From positions 25,699,756 through 25,763,755 of the forward strand of contig CM030707.1 in NCBI GenBank assembly GCA_017979445.1: a DNA stretch of 64,000 nucleotides, written 5' to 3'. Shown in pieces: positions 1 through 11,849 of this stretch (the stretch's first letter is position 1; each line of letters begins with the position of its first letter). Position numbers and translations under genes: made by a program. A model generated the notes under the pieces. It was not told where the DNA came from, did no database searches, and saw nothing but the letters and a program-made list of their open reading frames with translations. The DNA is from Akebia trifoliata (lineage: Eukaryota; Streptophyta; Magnoliopsida; Ranunculales; Lardizabalaceae).

Positions 1-1606
1 GTTTCATGAATGAAGTTCCCTTTAGATCTACAACCTTAATGCATGCATGCTTAGCTAGAAACTTAGTGTTTTAGCCCCATCAAGAGAGCTACACAATTCT
101 TCATCATAGCCAAACATGTGTGATGTGTGTGCATAGTGTACATTATGATGCATGATATGAGAATGGGTTAAAAAAAGACTTCTACCTCCATCCTTTCGAC
201 CAAACCGTCTCAAGCATTCCATGCCCAAGGTTGAAGTTCAATCTATTCGGGATGAAGGAGGGTTCTCCATTACATCCTAAAGATTTCTAAAAAGAAAAAG
301 AGAGGGATAGAAGAAGAAGATGCAAGTTAAAAGAAAAATAAGCCACTATTATCCCACCTTGTCCCCTTTGGAGGTCTTGAATGAACTTGAGTTTAAGAAA
401 TGAACTTGAGAGTTGAAGGATGTAGTTAAGGGTTGAGAGAGTTGAAGGTTGAGAGATGAGAGATGAGTAGGGATTTTGGTGGAGTTTTAGGTTGAGAGAA
501 GGGGGCTTGAGAGCATGAATTGTTCATAGAAAATGAGGGTATTTATAGAGTTTTTGGAGAACTTTTGGGATAAAGTGGTCCAACCCTAAAAATAATAAAA
601 ATGGAGATAAGGTTTAGGTTATTTCTTTTTGGATTTTTCATTTGTATGGGGGTAAAGATGACATTTGTGAAGAAATTCTAAAAGCATTCTTTGATCCTTG
701 GTTTTTTGGTAAATAGAGGTGAGAGAACAAAAATACTTTTGGGAGAGTGAATAAGGGAGTGACATGTGTAAAGGTGGAGTGGTAGGTAAAAAGTAGACCT
801 TGGTTCATTTATAAATAACTCATAAAGCAAGGGTGGAAGTATAATTTTGAAATCGACCAATGGGAGAACAAAAGTACTTTTGGGAGGGTGAGTAGGAGAA
901 TGACATGTGTAAAGGTGGAGTGGTAGGTGAAAAATAGACCTTGGTTCATTTGTAAATAATTCATAAAGGAAGGGTGGAAGTATATTTTTGAAATTGACCA
1001 ATGGGAGAACTCTATGTATGTACTTGAAGATTCCCACCTTTTGAGGGTATGTTTGGAAATTCTCTCAACTTTATGGATTATTATCAAAGACCCAAGAATC
1101 TTTTTGATTTGTACAATCTTTTTGGGAAGGGCATTCTTTGATTTTCACAAAGAGGGAGTTGACCCTCCAATTAGATAATGCATTGGGTATTGAGGGCGTA
1201 TAATATAAACATGTGTCATCTTTTGAAGGGGTGTGAGAGAATGGGCTTGAAATGGACTTGATATTGGGCTTAGGTGATGGACTTGGGTTATGGACTATGG
1301 ACTTTAGGGGTGGGCTATAAGAATGGACTTGAATTTGTATTAGAAGGTAGGTTTTGTCTTGGACTTAGGTTGGATTAGGAAATGGACCTTGGTTATGGTA
1401 TGGGTGATAGAGCGGTGAATGGAGAATGGTTACGGGTTAGGGACAAGGTTGAGCATGCAAACTATATGACATGATTTATGTATGCATGTATGCATGAATA
1501 ATGATGCCAAGTGGCAATGCAGGTCCATGATAGGCTTAAGTTCTTAGTTGGAATCAATTCAAGAAAATTTGAATTTTCCTACGGGTTCGTGCAAATTGGG
1601 GTGTCT
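1..1606 (-). repeat. Tat-A 3' LTR (outer end outside the window)
   Basis: It matches 14691-16156 along its length with about 2-3% substitutions by eye. Position 1 corresponds to 14691, so about 454 bp of the LTR lie outside the window. The inner end stops at GTGTCT, where the other copy continues to ACA, a small loss at the junction with the polypurine tract. It is longer than the matching part of its partner because of a 141-bp tandem duplication at 723-1004. A TATA-like site is conserved near 535-550. Confidence 0.93.
723..1004. repeat. 141-bp tandem duplication inside the Tat-A 3' LTR
   Basis: The segment 723-863 is repeated at 864-1004 with a period of 141 bp and a few substitutions. Each unit starts at GAGAACAAAA and ends in GACCAATGG. 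The 5' LTR of the same element has a single copy near 15413-15555. The two LTRs of one insertion start identical, so the duplication probably arose after insertion. The short open frames here are by-products of the repeat. Confidence 0.9.
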
Positions 1607-1623
1607 GCCCCTCTTTGCAGGAG
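1607..1623 (-). other. Polypurine tract of Tat-A
   Basis: On the minus strand a purine-rich run containing AAAGAGGGGC abuts the 3' LTR. This is where plus-strand DNA synthesis is primed in LTR retroelements. The same core lies at the equivalent place in Tat-D (49494-49513), which supports the assignment. Confidence 0.8.
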
Positions 1624-4050
1624 TTGTTTTCAAAGAACTGCAAATAATAAATTAGACCCTTTATTTGCACGAATCCGAATAATTTATTGCATGATGATTA
1701 AAAACGTCGGATGGGTTGAGAAATTTATTTTTGTAGAATGTGGCTACCCAAGCACGGGGTCTGATAGGGTTAACCTTTTTGAAACCCTTGATTTCGTGGC
1801 ATGGAGCTTGTTTGAAATCTTGGATATAAATTTTTTATGATTTTTGAAAGTGATCGACGTTTTAAACCATGCAATGCAATTTTGAAATATGTTTTTTCTT
1901 TGTTTATTCTGAACTTCAAACTTCCTTCTTCCCTTTCATGACAATTATAGGATCGTCTAGAGAGGCTTGGTGTGACGTTGCCGTTCTTAAGAGACGCTTG
2001 CTTTGAGGATGCATGGCGACATTATAGTTGAGTACTTGGTAAGTGGTTCTACTTCAAATGTGAAGAGAATCATCATTGATCGGACTTCTCATATCAAAGT
2101 CTTAGAGGATAGACTTGATGCCTATTATACACCTCAAGAGAATATATGAGTGGTTCATTGCCCGTTGTTCCTTTTTGTACCCAGCTTTTGAGAAGAATGA
2201 TGTAGCACTATTTGAAATGAACGAATAAAGTTTCTTTTTTATATAGTAGCCTCAGATATATCTATTGCTTTTGAAAACTCTGGGTTTGAAGAAAAGTCCT
2301 AGATTCTTCGTCATAGGCCAAAAATAGTAATTTTTTATGATGCATTTTTTTTTTTATTATTTTTTATTTTTTTATTTTTTTATTTTTTTATTTTTTTTTA
2401 GGTTTTTAAAAGATCGCATTTGTCGAATAATCTATGACAGACTAGTGTTTGATAACTCCAAATGTCAACGATCATGGTGCCTTTGCCAAATGTCGAGGAT
2501 ACAAATGTCAACTAATCCTTAGCCTCTTAGAGTCATCCCCAAGATTGAGAATTTTGACTGAGTTAACTTAGTTGCATCTATTGGAACATTGAGGACTTCG
2601 AGATTTTACCGTTCACAGTTTATACTCTTGCGGTCAAGAGTTGTTTTTTTTTTTTTTTATTTTTTTTATTTTTTTATTTTATTTTTTTATTTTTTTTATT
2701 ATTTTTTTATTTTTTTTATTTTTTTTATTATTTTTTATTTTTTTTTAGGTTTTTAAAAGATCGCATTTGTCAAATAATCTATGACAGACTAGTGTTTGAT
2801 AACTCCAAATGTCAACGATCATGGTGCCTTTGCCAAATGTCGAGGATACAAATGTCAACTAATCCTTAGCCTCTTTAGAGTCATCCCCAAGATTGAGAAT
2901 TTTGACTGAGTTAACTTAGTTGCATCTATTGGAACATTGAGGACTTCGAGATTTTACCGTTCACAGTTTATACTCTTGCGGGCCAAGAGTTGTTTTTTTT
3001 TTTTCTTTTATTATTTTTTTATTTTTTATTTTATTTTTTATTTCATTTTTGCCCCTGCCGCCAGTTACGATTTTCACCAGACCCGATTCCCACATTGTTG
3101 CTCATCAACGCCCCTTTTGGGTTTTCATCGTGCCGGTGGTTTTGATCTTGCCAAAGACTGATTTTTTTACTCACAGTGCCCTTGCAGGTTTTCACCATGC
3201 CCTTTCAGTCTATGCTTACTTTATAGATTTTCACCTTGAACACCTCCTTGATTTCTCTGTGCCCCTCGTGGCTTGGTGACTCAAGTTGAGCTACGAGATC
3301 GAACACTCTGCTCTTCTAGTGGCGCTCTTTTTTAAGTAACAAATCTGGACTCCCCTTTCGAGTTCCTTCGACGATTTTCATGGTGCGGTGACTCAAGTTG
3401 AGCTTCAAGATTAATGACTCTACACTTTGAGTCGCTATTTTTTTTTCGAATATTTGATTTGGTCTCCCCTCTCGAGTCTTCCAACGACTTTGGTGGCTTG
3501 AAATCCGATTTGAGTGGCAAGATCGACTGCACTTGACAATATTTCTTATGACCTGCTTCCACCGTAGTTGAGTTGCCTTGAACCCTTCCCTGATCTAAGA
3601 GGACTTTAAATAGGACAAAACATGAGCTTAGGTTAAGGTTGTGGAAGGATGAGATGAAGGATGAGTCTGGATTTATTGAGGGGTAGATTGGACACGAGGT
3701 TTGTTTGTTTTTGCTTCGAAAATATGATCTATGTCTCCTCCCATTGTCACACGAACTTGTTTAGGTACGAGATTTGGGTCGAACTTGAGATCAGACATTT
3801 GAGATTTTTGACTTTTTGATTTTTTTTGTACTTTTAGTCGTTCACAGTTTATCTTCATGCGGGCCAGGAGTATACTTTGGTATATATATATATATATATT
3901 TTGACTTTTGATGATTTTTTTTTTTGATGGTGGTGACTTGCCCCAGTCCTAGGTTAAGAAATGAATGTGATAGCTCAAAAAGGGTTAATTAAGGGTAGAT
4001 AATTGTTCAGGTAGTAGAAAGATGGCCTCTTTTCATTTCAAGGAATGACT
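1624..4050 (-). other. Tat-A 3' untranslated region
   Basis: About 2.4 kb lie between the integrase stop and the polypurine tract. There are homopolymer-rich stretches (2340-3050), degenerate copies of a roughly 50-bp motif containing GGTTTTCA (3060-3420) and a short AT microsatellite (3880-3899). Similar GTTTTCA repeats occur at the equivalent place in Tat-D (52115-52335). No protein domain is recognisable; open frames here are short and shaped by repeats. Confidence 0.7.
2340..3050. repeat. 347-bp duplication bounded by poly-T tracts
   Basis: A segment of about 240 bp starting AGGTTTTTAAAAGATCGC at 2400 recurs at 2747 with near identity. Each copy is preceded and followed by long (T)nA tracts (2341-2400, 2641-2746, 2992-3045). 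The tracts probably mediated the duplication by slippage or unequal exchange. On the element's sense strand they are poly-A. Confidence 0.85.
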
Positions 4051-5457
4051 TTAGGCGTAATATTTTTTTACGGTATCAGCGTTGATTGGTTGTGGAAAGA
4101 CTTCCCCATCCATCTCTGTAAGGATTAGTGCCCCTCCGGACAATACCTTTTGGACGATGAATGGCCCGTCGTAATTCGGATGAAACTTTTCTCTCGCATC
4201 TTCTTGTATTGGCAAAATCTTCTTTAAAACAAGATCTCTTGACGAGAATTCTCTAGGTCGAACCTTCTTGTTATAAGCTCGTGCTATTCTCCGTTGATAA
4301 GTTTGTCCATAACAGATTGCTGAAAGTCGTTTCTCCTCTATTAAGTTCAACTGATTGAATCGGGCTTGGACCCATTTTGCCTCATCCAATTCAACTTCTT
4401 TTAATATCCGAAGGGAGGGGATCTCGACCTCAACGGGCAAGACTACTTCCATTCCGTAGACCAGTGAGTAAGATGTTGCCCCAGTCGAAGTTTGGATTGA
4501 CGTTCGATAAGCATGTAGAGCGAAGGGTAACATTTCGTGCCAATCCTTGTAAGTAACGACCATTTTCTCGATGATCTTCTTGATGTTTTTGTTAGCGGCT
4601 TCAACTGCTCCATTCATCTTTGGTCTGTAAATGACTGAGTTGTGATGGGTGATCTGAAAATCCTTGCACATCTTAGACATGTCTTTCTTCTTGAGATTTT
4701 TGGCGTTATCGGTTACTATCCCGCTTGGGAGGCCGTACCGACATATGATGTTGTTCTTCAGAAACTTCAAGACATTGCCCCTTATAACATTGGCGTAAGA
4801 TGCTGCTTCTACCCATTTCGTAAAGTAGTCAATGGCGATTAAGATGAAGCGATGCCCATTGGAAGCTTGAGGATTGATCTGCTCGATGACATCCATTCCC
4901 CAGAGTGAGAAGGGCCAAGGAGAAGTCATATTGTGCAATTCTGAAGGTGGTGCATTGATTTTGTTGGCATAGATTTGACACAAGTGACATTTTCGAACAT
5001 ATTGGTACCCGTCGCTCTCCATAGTCATCCAGTAGTAACCCATTCTCATAATCTTCTTTGCGAGCATATGTCCATTTATGTGAGGTCCACAGACTCCACC
5101 ATATACTTTTTCGATAAGATGTTGAGCTTCTATTTCTGTTACACACTTGAGGAGGACCTCGTGGTGTGACTTTTTGTATAAAACTACACTACTCAAGAAG
5201 AACTGTCCTGCCAATCTCTGAATAGTCTTTCTATCGGTTGTTGTGGCATCGAGTGGGAAAGTTCGGTCCTCTAAGAATCCCTTGATGTCTGCAAACCATG
5301 ATTTTTCTTCAGGTTCTTCGATCCCCACAGGCAAGCAATATGCTGGCTCATCTTGAATACCAATCTCAAGAGGGTCGACTATGATAACTTTGGATATGCT
5401 GATCGTTGATGCCAAAGTAGCCAATGCATCTGCAAATTGTTTCTTAGCCCTCGACAT
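4051..5457 (-). pseudogene. Tat-A integrase domain of pol
   Basis: This segment of 468 codons is in frame with the reverse transcriptase segment and separated from it by an in-frame stop near 5473. It carries the end of the archaeal-type RNase H linker, then an HHCC zinc module (GPHINGH, then CHLC), then the catalytic core. Core aspartates are at 4891-4893 (WGMDV) and 4708-4710 (VTDNA). The glutamate is at 4600-4602 (GAVEAAN), 36 codons from the second aspartate, which fits the D,D(35)E pattern. The C-terminus (GPFIVQKV, ending VKKYYA) is the type usual in Tat elements; there is no chromodomain. The domain looks intact but is orphaned by upstream stops. Confidence 0.93.
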
Positions 5458-5472
5458 ATAAGTGAATGAGAT

Positions 5473-7020
5473 CTACACGAAGTTTGAGCTTAGATCCTTG
5501 AGATACTCATGATAAGGAACTAGTCTTTGCTTTCGGGTCTTCCATTCTCCCGTTGTCTGGTAGACTACTAGATTTGAGTCTCCAAATACATCTATTTCAT
5601 CTACTTCAAGTTCGATTGTTGCTATCAACCCCACAATGCATGCTTCGTACTCAGCTTCGTTATTGGAACACTGAAACCTTAACCTGACTGTAATGGGGAT
5701 ATGAGTTCCGTCTGACTTGACCAGGATTGTCCCGATTCCATTTCCTTTTTGATTTACTACTCCATAGAAGTACATTTTCCAACTAGATTCTTCATCGTCG
5801 CTCTCGGCTTCAGCAAACAGAATGGCTTCATCAGGAAAATTTGTCTTTAGTGGCTCATAATAGGGTAAAGGGTACTCCGCTAAGTGGTCAGCAATGGCTT
5901 GTCCTTTAATGGCTTTTTGAGTGACATAGGTGATGTCAAACTCAGATAATAGTAGTTGCCATTTTGCGGTACGTCCCGTTAGTGTCGGCTTCTCAAAGAG
6001 GTACTTCAAGGGGTCCATCCGAGCAATGAGCCTAGTCGAGTAACTAAGCAAGTAGTGGCGTAGCCATTGTGATGCCCAAACAAGGGCACAACATGTCTTC
6101 TCAAGGGTCGAATAGTTTTCCTCGTAACTTGTGAACTTCTTGCTAAGGTAATAGATGGCTCGCTCTTTTCGACCAGTTTCATCATGTTGCCCCAGTACAC
6201 AGCCCATGGAGTTTTCTTGCACGGAGAGATACATTAGTAGAGGTCGACCTGGTGTAGGCAGAACTAAGATGGGTGGATTAAGCAAGTATCTCTTAATCTT
6301 GTCGAAAGCTTCTTGACAGTCTTCATTCCATTTTTTCGACTCATTCTTTTTCAGTAGTTTGAATACTGGCTCACAGATCAGAGTTAGTTGTGCGATGAAC
6401 CGACTAATGTATTGAATTCTCCCTAGGAATCCCCTGATCTCTTTCTCTGATTTGGGTGGCTCCATATTTATGATGTACTTCGTTTTAGCTGGATTGATTT
6501 TGATGCCTCTTTTATTGACGATGAACCCCAATAGCTTCCCTGATGTTGTCCCAAATACACACTTTACCTGATTAAGTCTTAGGCTGTACTTCCTTAATCG
6601 GACAAACAGTTTCTTCAAGTTTACCAGATGATCCTCGTCGAGGTTTGATTTAGCTATCATGTCGTCTACGTATACTTCTATTTCCTTGTGGATCATGTCA
6701 TGAAATAAGGCAATAATGGCTCGTTGGTAAGTTGTCCCAGCATTCTTGAGACCAAATGGCATGACCTTATAGTGAAAGGTATCCCAAGGTGTAATGAATG
6801 TAGTCTTCTCTTGATCTTCTTCCGTCATTTTTATTTGATTGTAACCCGAGAATCCGTCCACGAAGGAGAACATACGTACCAAAGTGTCGATGTGTGGTAA
6901 CGGAAAGTCATCTTTAGGACTGGCTCTATTCAGATCTTGGTAGTCTACACACATGCGTACTTTTCCATCTTTCTTTGGCACAGGAACGACGTTAGCGAGC
7001 CACTCAGGGTAGGTGGACAC
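5473..7020 (-). pseudogene. Tat-A reverse transcriptase, RNase H and second archaeal-type RNase H
   Basis: About 515 codons hold the reverse transcriptase palm with the catalytic YVDD at 6661-6672. Next come the usual RNase H (NYSTLEKTCCALVWA) and a second RNase H (NNEAEYEAC, VFGDSNLV) before integrase. Two RNases H mark the Tat clade. In the second, the first catalytic aspartate of the usual YFDG motif is tyrosine (codon at 5764-5766). The reverse transcriptase also lacks about six residues after PHIDTLV compared with the Tat-C copy, which reads VDNTVGHALLSF there. In-frame stops bound both ends. Reverse transcription from this copy is unlikely. Confidence 0.93.
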
Positions 7021-7041
7021 TGCGAGAAACCCTGCTTGGAA

Positions 7042-7491
7042 CTACTTCATTATTTCATCCTTGACTTTAAGTGTCCACTCTGGTTTCAACCTTCGTAATT
7101 TCTGCTTGATCGGCTTGCTTCCTGCTTTGATAGGTAACTTGTGAATGACTAGATCTGTGTCTAAACCAGGCATATCTTGGTAGGACCATGCGAAGACATC
7201 TTGGTACTGTTGTAAGAACTTTGTCATCTCCTCTTTCTGCTCAATCGTTGATAGGGCTCCGATTTTAACGATCCGTGGGTCATCTTCGGTGCCTAGGTTC
7301 ACTGAGTTTGTATCCTCTATATTTGGCTGAACACCTTTCTCGTGACGTTCTATAAGTTCTTTGATTTCTTTTGGAGGATATTCAACCTCTTCCTCTAACT
7401 CTTCTTTAATCCCCATGAGATCAAAGTCAAGCTCGAGGTCAAAGTCATATTCATCTCTTTCATACTCTGTTCTATCACAAGATTCATTCAA
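7042..7491 (-). pseudogene. Tat-A N-terminal part of reverse transcriptase with acidic linker
   Basis: The segment is in frame with 5473-7020 and ends at a stop at 7042-7044. It starts with an acidic stretch (DFDLELDFDLMG), then the family-typical linker (VNLGTEDDPRIVKIGA), then FAWSYQDMPGLD and the start of the fingers (KQKLRRLKPEW). The continuation across the stop (GFLAVSTYPEWLANVVPVPKKDG) is ordinary reverse transcriptase. The stop is therefore a mutation inside one former open frame. Confidence 0.9.
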
Positions 7492-7790
7492 CCGAGGAAA
7501 TTCTTTGGAAACCTTAGGTATTTTAAAGATTTCTAATTTTTTAAAATTTTTGAAAATATTTGATTTTTTTGAATTTTGGAGAGTTTTTGAATTTTTTGAA
7601 TTTTAAAAGATTTTTAATTTTTTTGAATTTTGAATTTTTTTTAATTTTTTTGGATTTTGTGGGCTATCCGAATGCTTGAAACAAAATGAAGAAAAATCAT
7701 GCAAATTCATTAGTAACGAAGGTGAGAACCCAAAACAGCCTTGCCCAGAGGACGAGGGCTCATTATGGTCCTCGGGCAGATGAGATTTTG
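7492..7790 (-). other. Low-complexity spacer between protease region and reverse transcriptase
   Basis: Between 7500 and 7670 the sequence is runs of A/T with repeated GAATTTT-like words. The reading frame changes across this stretch relative to the upstream segment. Ogre-type Tat elements are known to have a spliced intron between protease and reverse transcriptase, and this is the matching place. I could not identify convincing splice sites, so an intron is only a possibility. Confidence 0.5.
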
Positions 7791-8580
7791 TTAATGGCAT
7801 TTTTTTTTGGAGGCCGTAGGGATTCTGGACCCCATGGCGGCCTCATAAATGATTGGGTATTTCTCCCAATTCTTGAAAACTTGCCCTTCTTCTGCAGGGT
7901 AGATATGTTGGGAGAGTGGCTCCCTTGATGGTTCAGATATGACCATCACTTCTGAATGACTGTTGTCAAGTTTGGGTACTTGTAGGGTGGGTGGAATTAC
8001 GACAGATCCCCAATCGATTTGAAAGGGGGACAGTGAGCTTTCTTCTTCGCATATTGCGACTTCCGTCTTAGCGGACTCTCTTTCTTCTTCCTTTTGACTC
8101 CGTTTGGAATTCCCTCCAAACAAGATGTCCATGCCATCTGTAAAGGAATGTGGGGACTCAACGAATGAGTCTTCTTACAATTGAATGGATTCGATACTTA
8201 CAATACTTGGTTCTCCTGTGTGGTTTGTCGGTGATAGTTCTGATAAGTCATCTGGCCTCTTCAAGGATTGTGGGAAGCTGATGCTGATGTGTGGTACTTT
8301 GCCCAAGTTCCATACATTAGGATCTCGGTTATGTCTTCGTGCAAGTCGAAGCTCCCTCTTTTTATCATTCATATCAGAGATATCTTTCCTCGTAGGCTTG
8401 AAACCAAGACCAAAGTAGGGAGTGTGTTTTGCATGCTGGTCAAAGTGGCCCTACCTTTTCCTTTAGGCCCTAACCCTTGTTTCGGACGATATCCCACCTT
8501 CTTCATCACTCGTCCGATCATTAGGTTCGTTTTTTACCATTCTGCCCTTGTTTTCTCCTTCCCTCTTGGGATATGATTGA
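7791..8580 (-). pseudogene. Tat-A G-patch and acidic linker region of gag-pol
   Basis: Reading 8520 towards 8450 on the minus strand gives a glycine-rich G-patch-like stretch (KKVGYRPKQGLG, then KGKG). It is followed by FKPTRKDISDM and a charged linker. The equivalent place in Tat-C has a clearer G-patch (GMGLGRSQQG) and GYEPTKED, so the assignment rests on two copies. G-patches are RNA-binding modules in several retroelement polyproteins. At least one frameshift lies near 8410, and stops separate the pieces 8175-8372 and 7791-8132. The role of the linker is unknown. Confidence 0.65.
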
Positions 8581-9251
8581 TAGATGTGAACTAGAAAGCG
8601 TGAAACCCCTCTTTATCCCCGTTCATCTCTACATCGATATAAGGTACATCCGACGATCGATCAACTGGTATGAGATTTTTTGCGATGACCGATATCACCT
8701 TTTGTCCCATGATGAATTTGACTCGCTGGTGTAAGGAAGAAGGGACTGCCCCTACGGTATGGATTCAGGGTCTTCCTAGAAGGAGATTGAATGCTGAGGG
8801 TATGTCTAGGATTTCAAACGTTACTTCAAACGTGCATGATCCAATAGTGACTGGGAGATCTAGTTCTCCTAACGACTCAGTTTTTCTACTATCAAAAGCC
8901 CTTACGGTCCTTCTAGTTGGCCTGAGGTAAGATAAATCTGTGTTTAACTTGTGCAAAGTTTATAGAGGACAGACATTAAGAGCCGAACCATTGTCGATCA
9001 GTACCCTTGCTACCATCATACCTTTGCACATTACCATAATATGCAATGGTTCAATGTCCACACCCCTCGTTGATAAATTCATCCTCGGTGAAGGTGATCG
9101 GATTGGGGGTCATGATCTGGCCTACTGTCTTTTCCAACTCTTCTGGTGAGGTGGTCTCAGGTACATGTGCACTACTAAGGACTTTGAGTAATACTTTCCG
9201 ATGATGCTCTGAGTTTAAAAGTAGGTCAAAGATACTGATTCGAGCTGGCAT
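8581..9251 (-). pseudogene. Tat-A aspartic protease domain of gag-pol
   Basis: On the minus strand, near 8981-8997, the motif VLIDNGSALNV is the retropepsin active site in the form usual for these elements. Downstream come FEVTFEILDIPSAFNLLLGRPW, the second conserved protease block. Upstream (9051-9251) is a region reading ISIFDLLLNSEHHRKVLLKVL, shared with Tat-C. A TAA follows CPL just after the active site, and frame changes lie on both sides (9051-8956 and 8765-8372). The protease is recognisable but not expressible. Confidence 0.85.
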
Positions 9252-9434
9252 TCTGTTTAACTATTCTACTACGTTGTACTCACTCATTCGAATGAGTTTG
9301 AGGAGGTTAGATGCCTCTTTGTCAGTTACTCTACTCTTCTTCTTCTATGGTTTCCCTTGTGGTATTTGTTCCTCCTCTACCAGTTTTTCTTTTCCTTTTT
9401 CTTTTCTTCTATCCTCTTCCTCATTCTGTCTTTT

Positions 9435-10934
9435 TTATTCTTTTTCTAGTACTTTGTAGCACCTCCCTGATCTAGTCATATGCCCAATGTTCGTGATCAT
9501 CACCTTTTTCGGCTTCTCAACTCCTGTGGATGTCACAATCATCGTCTCATAACTCCATGGGACGGTTTGACTTGAGCGGTATGAAAATGGTTTAGGGGAT
9601 ATAGCGCCTGGTTTTAGATGAAGGATAAGAGGTGGTAGATTAGGCTTGACAATTGATGTAGTGGTGTTTGGGGTTTGTGGGTTGGTGTAAGATAGGATGA
9701 GGGGTGGTCGGGAGGAAAAGCTTGAAGTTTGAGGGGTTGGTGCAGTGTAAGGTATGACCAAAGGTAGTCGAGAAGAAGGGCCTGAAGTCGGTATGGTGCA
9801 GGGTATAATGAGAGGTGGCTGATAGGTAGAGCTTGAAGTGGGTAATGTGTAGGGTATAATGAGAGGTGGTCGTGAAGGATTTGAAGTTTGGGAGTTGGAG
9901 TGAATGGTAAGATTGGCCAAATTGATTGGAAGTTGGGATGATGATTGGTTGGTTGTATCTGGTGGCAATGCATTGATGCTTGATGATGTTGGTTCTTTCC
10001 TTAAATTGACTTTAACCTTAGAGCTAATTGGTGTTATCAAAACTGAAGGGTTGAAGCTCGGTTCATCCCTCTCTATGGCATTGATTGTCGGCCCACTACC
10101 TCTCCCATTATGTGTCGGTAGCGGGTTCTGATTGATATTCTGTTGAGGTGCTTGGGTTGCCAGACCATCCAAGATGATCATTTTCCTGTCGAGTAGATTT
10201 TGAACTTGGTGCTTGAGTTGCTAGCATTGGTCAGTGGCATGCCCCGGTGTACCCATATGGAATTCACAGAATTGATTGGGATTATACCCTGGTCCCTTTA
10301 TCGCCTTTGGGTTTGGTTGTCTTTTAGTAAGATATTCTCCCTTAAGTAATGTTAGGAGTAGTTCTGATAGAGTCATAGGCAAGCGGGTGAAGACTTGAGG
10401 GACCCTGTTAGGTCGGCACTGCTCGGTTTGATGATTTTGGGCAAATTGTGGGTTTTGCCAAAACACTGGATTTTGTCTGAACTGAAATGTCGGTGGAGCC
10501 GGTGCAGCTTGAGGTGGGTTTACCTTGAAAGGGACCTGAGGTATTGGCGGCCTCTGGTTTGGTGTTGAGATGAAGAAAGGCCGAATAGGTTGCACATTGT
10601 TAACTTGGGCGTCATCTTTCTTCTTGTTCAAGACCGTCGATTTCGGTTGAGTAGATCCCCCTAGACTGGACAGGTTGTAAATCAGACCTGATCGGATACC
10701 GTCCTCAACTCGATCCGTCACTTGGACCAATGACGAGAAGCTTGCAGTTGTATGACCCACTAGGTGCGTATAGAATGAATGGCCCAAAGTTGAGATGAAT
10801 ATGGTGTTCATCTCTTGTTCAGTCATTGGTGGCTTCACTTTAGAAGTCGATTCCCGCCACCTTTGGGCATACTTTTTCACACTTTCTTTTGGCTTTCGAG
10901 TCATTTTGGCCATGTCATTTCTGTCCAATCCCAT
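9435..10934 (-). pseudogene. Tat-A gag: capsid-like core, zinc knuckle and Pro/Ser-rich tail
   Basis: The N-terminal part (10934-10221) is a retrotransposon gag core (KESVKKYAQRWRE, then MNTIFISTLG), a Pro/Gln-rich linker and a variant zinc knuckle spaced C-X2-H-X5-H-X4-C (FCEFHMGTPGHATDQC). A TAG at 10221-10223 interrupts the frame right after the knuckle. The frame then continues unbroken to 9435 as a Pro/Ser/Thr-rich tail with imperfect repeats of PPLIIPYT. Stops also lie at 9435 and between 9434 and 9252. Gag packages the element RNA into particles. The 9435-9252 stretch is degenerate linker in the same frame. Confidence 0.88.
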
Positions 10935-11112
10935 GTCCGTATTGAATCTGTACTCTTTCGAGAAAATTGTACCAGGTCTTGCCAGCTCTTAATCCGCGAA
11001 TGATCTAATTGAGAGAACCATGAGAGGGCCGCCCCTGTTAAACTCCTTTAAAAGAGTTGAACTAACAACCTATCGTCATCACCAAATTGGCACATAGAAC
11101 CACAGTAGAGTT

Positions 11113-11641
11113 TCAAGTGGATAGAGGGCATCCAATGCCGTTATACTTTTCGAAGTCAAGACACTTGAATTTCGGTGGTAATGGTGCATTTGGGTAGAGG
11201 CAAAGATCTCTAAACCTCATTCCGCTTGCAGAATCCTTTCCTTTCATTCTTCGGATCTCCTCCTCAACTGCTTCTAACTTGTTTGCTAATTTTTCCTCTG
11301 TGGTACTTCTTACCTTAGTTGCTCTAAATTCTCCTTCTTCTTCTTGAACGACATCTTGTCGCTGAGGGTTGCAATGAATGTGGATTAGTGGCCCTTGATT
11401 AGTCGGAGCCATGGGAGGTAGAATATTCTGTACCGGTGGTGGTAGTTGTTGGTGTTGTTCTGGTGGCCTGATTCGAGCCTGAGGTTTGATGCTGAACAGC
11501 CTGAATGATGCTCGGATTTGCTATTAGTAAGTCCAGAATCTTATCATGTTTTTCCAATGCCTTTACCACTATATCTAGCTTCGAAGTGAGATCTGTTATG
11601 ACTTCTGTTGCCGACTGTTGAGGTTGCTCTAAGGTACTCAT
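11113..11641 (-). pseudogene. Tat-A gag N-terminal region, frameshifted
   Basis: Two overlapping frames (11641-11399 starting MSTLEQPQQSATEVI and 11412-11113) read as one gag N-terminus: a short helical segment (LDIVVKALEKHDKILDLL), a low-complexity linker, then a charged helix (EEKLANKLEAVEEEIRRMKG) and LPPKFKCLDFEKYNGIG. The last phrase resembles the KFxxPxFxKYDG block that precedes the gag core in these elements. The frame changes twice before the core at 10934. The ATG at 11641 is a plausible original start. Confidence 0.8.
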
Positions 11642-11849
11642 AATTGGTTGTGAGCGTAGAAAATACGGAGGATTGTCGGGTGGTAAGTACTTCTTTCTGG
11701 ATCATTTGGCCACCTGTGGACAAAAGATTAGGCATTAATATATCGTTTACACAATGAAGATGCATGATAATTTATTAGGTCAGATTGGATTAATTGGTAA
11801 AGTTGCATTAAGAAAGCCTTGAATTTGGTTGAGGTTGGATTTTTTTTTT

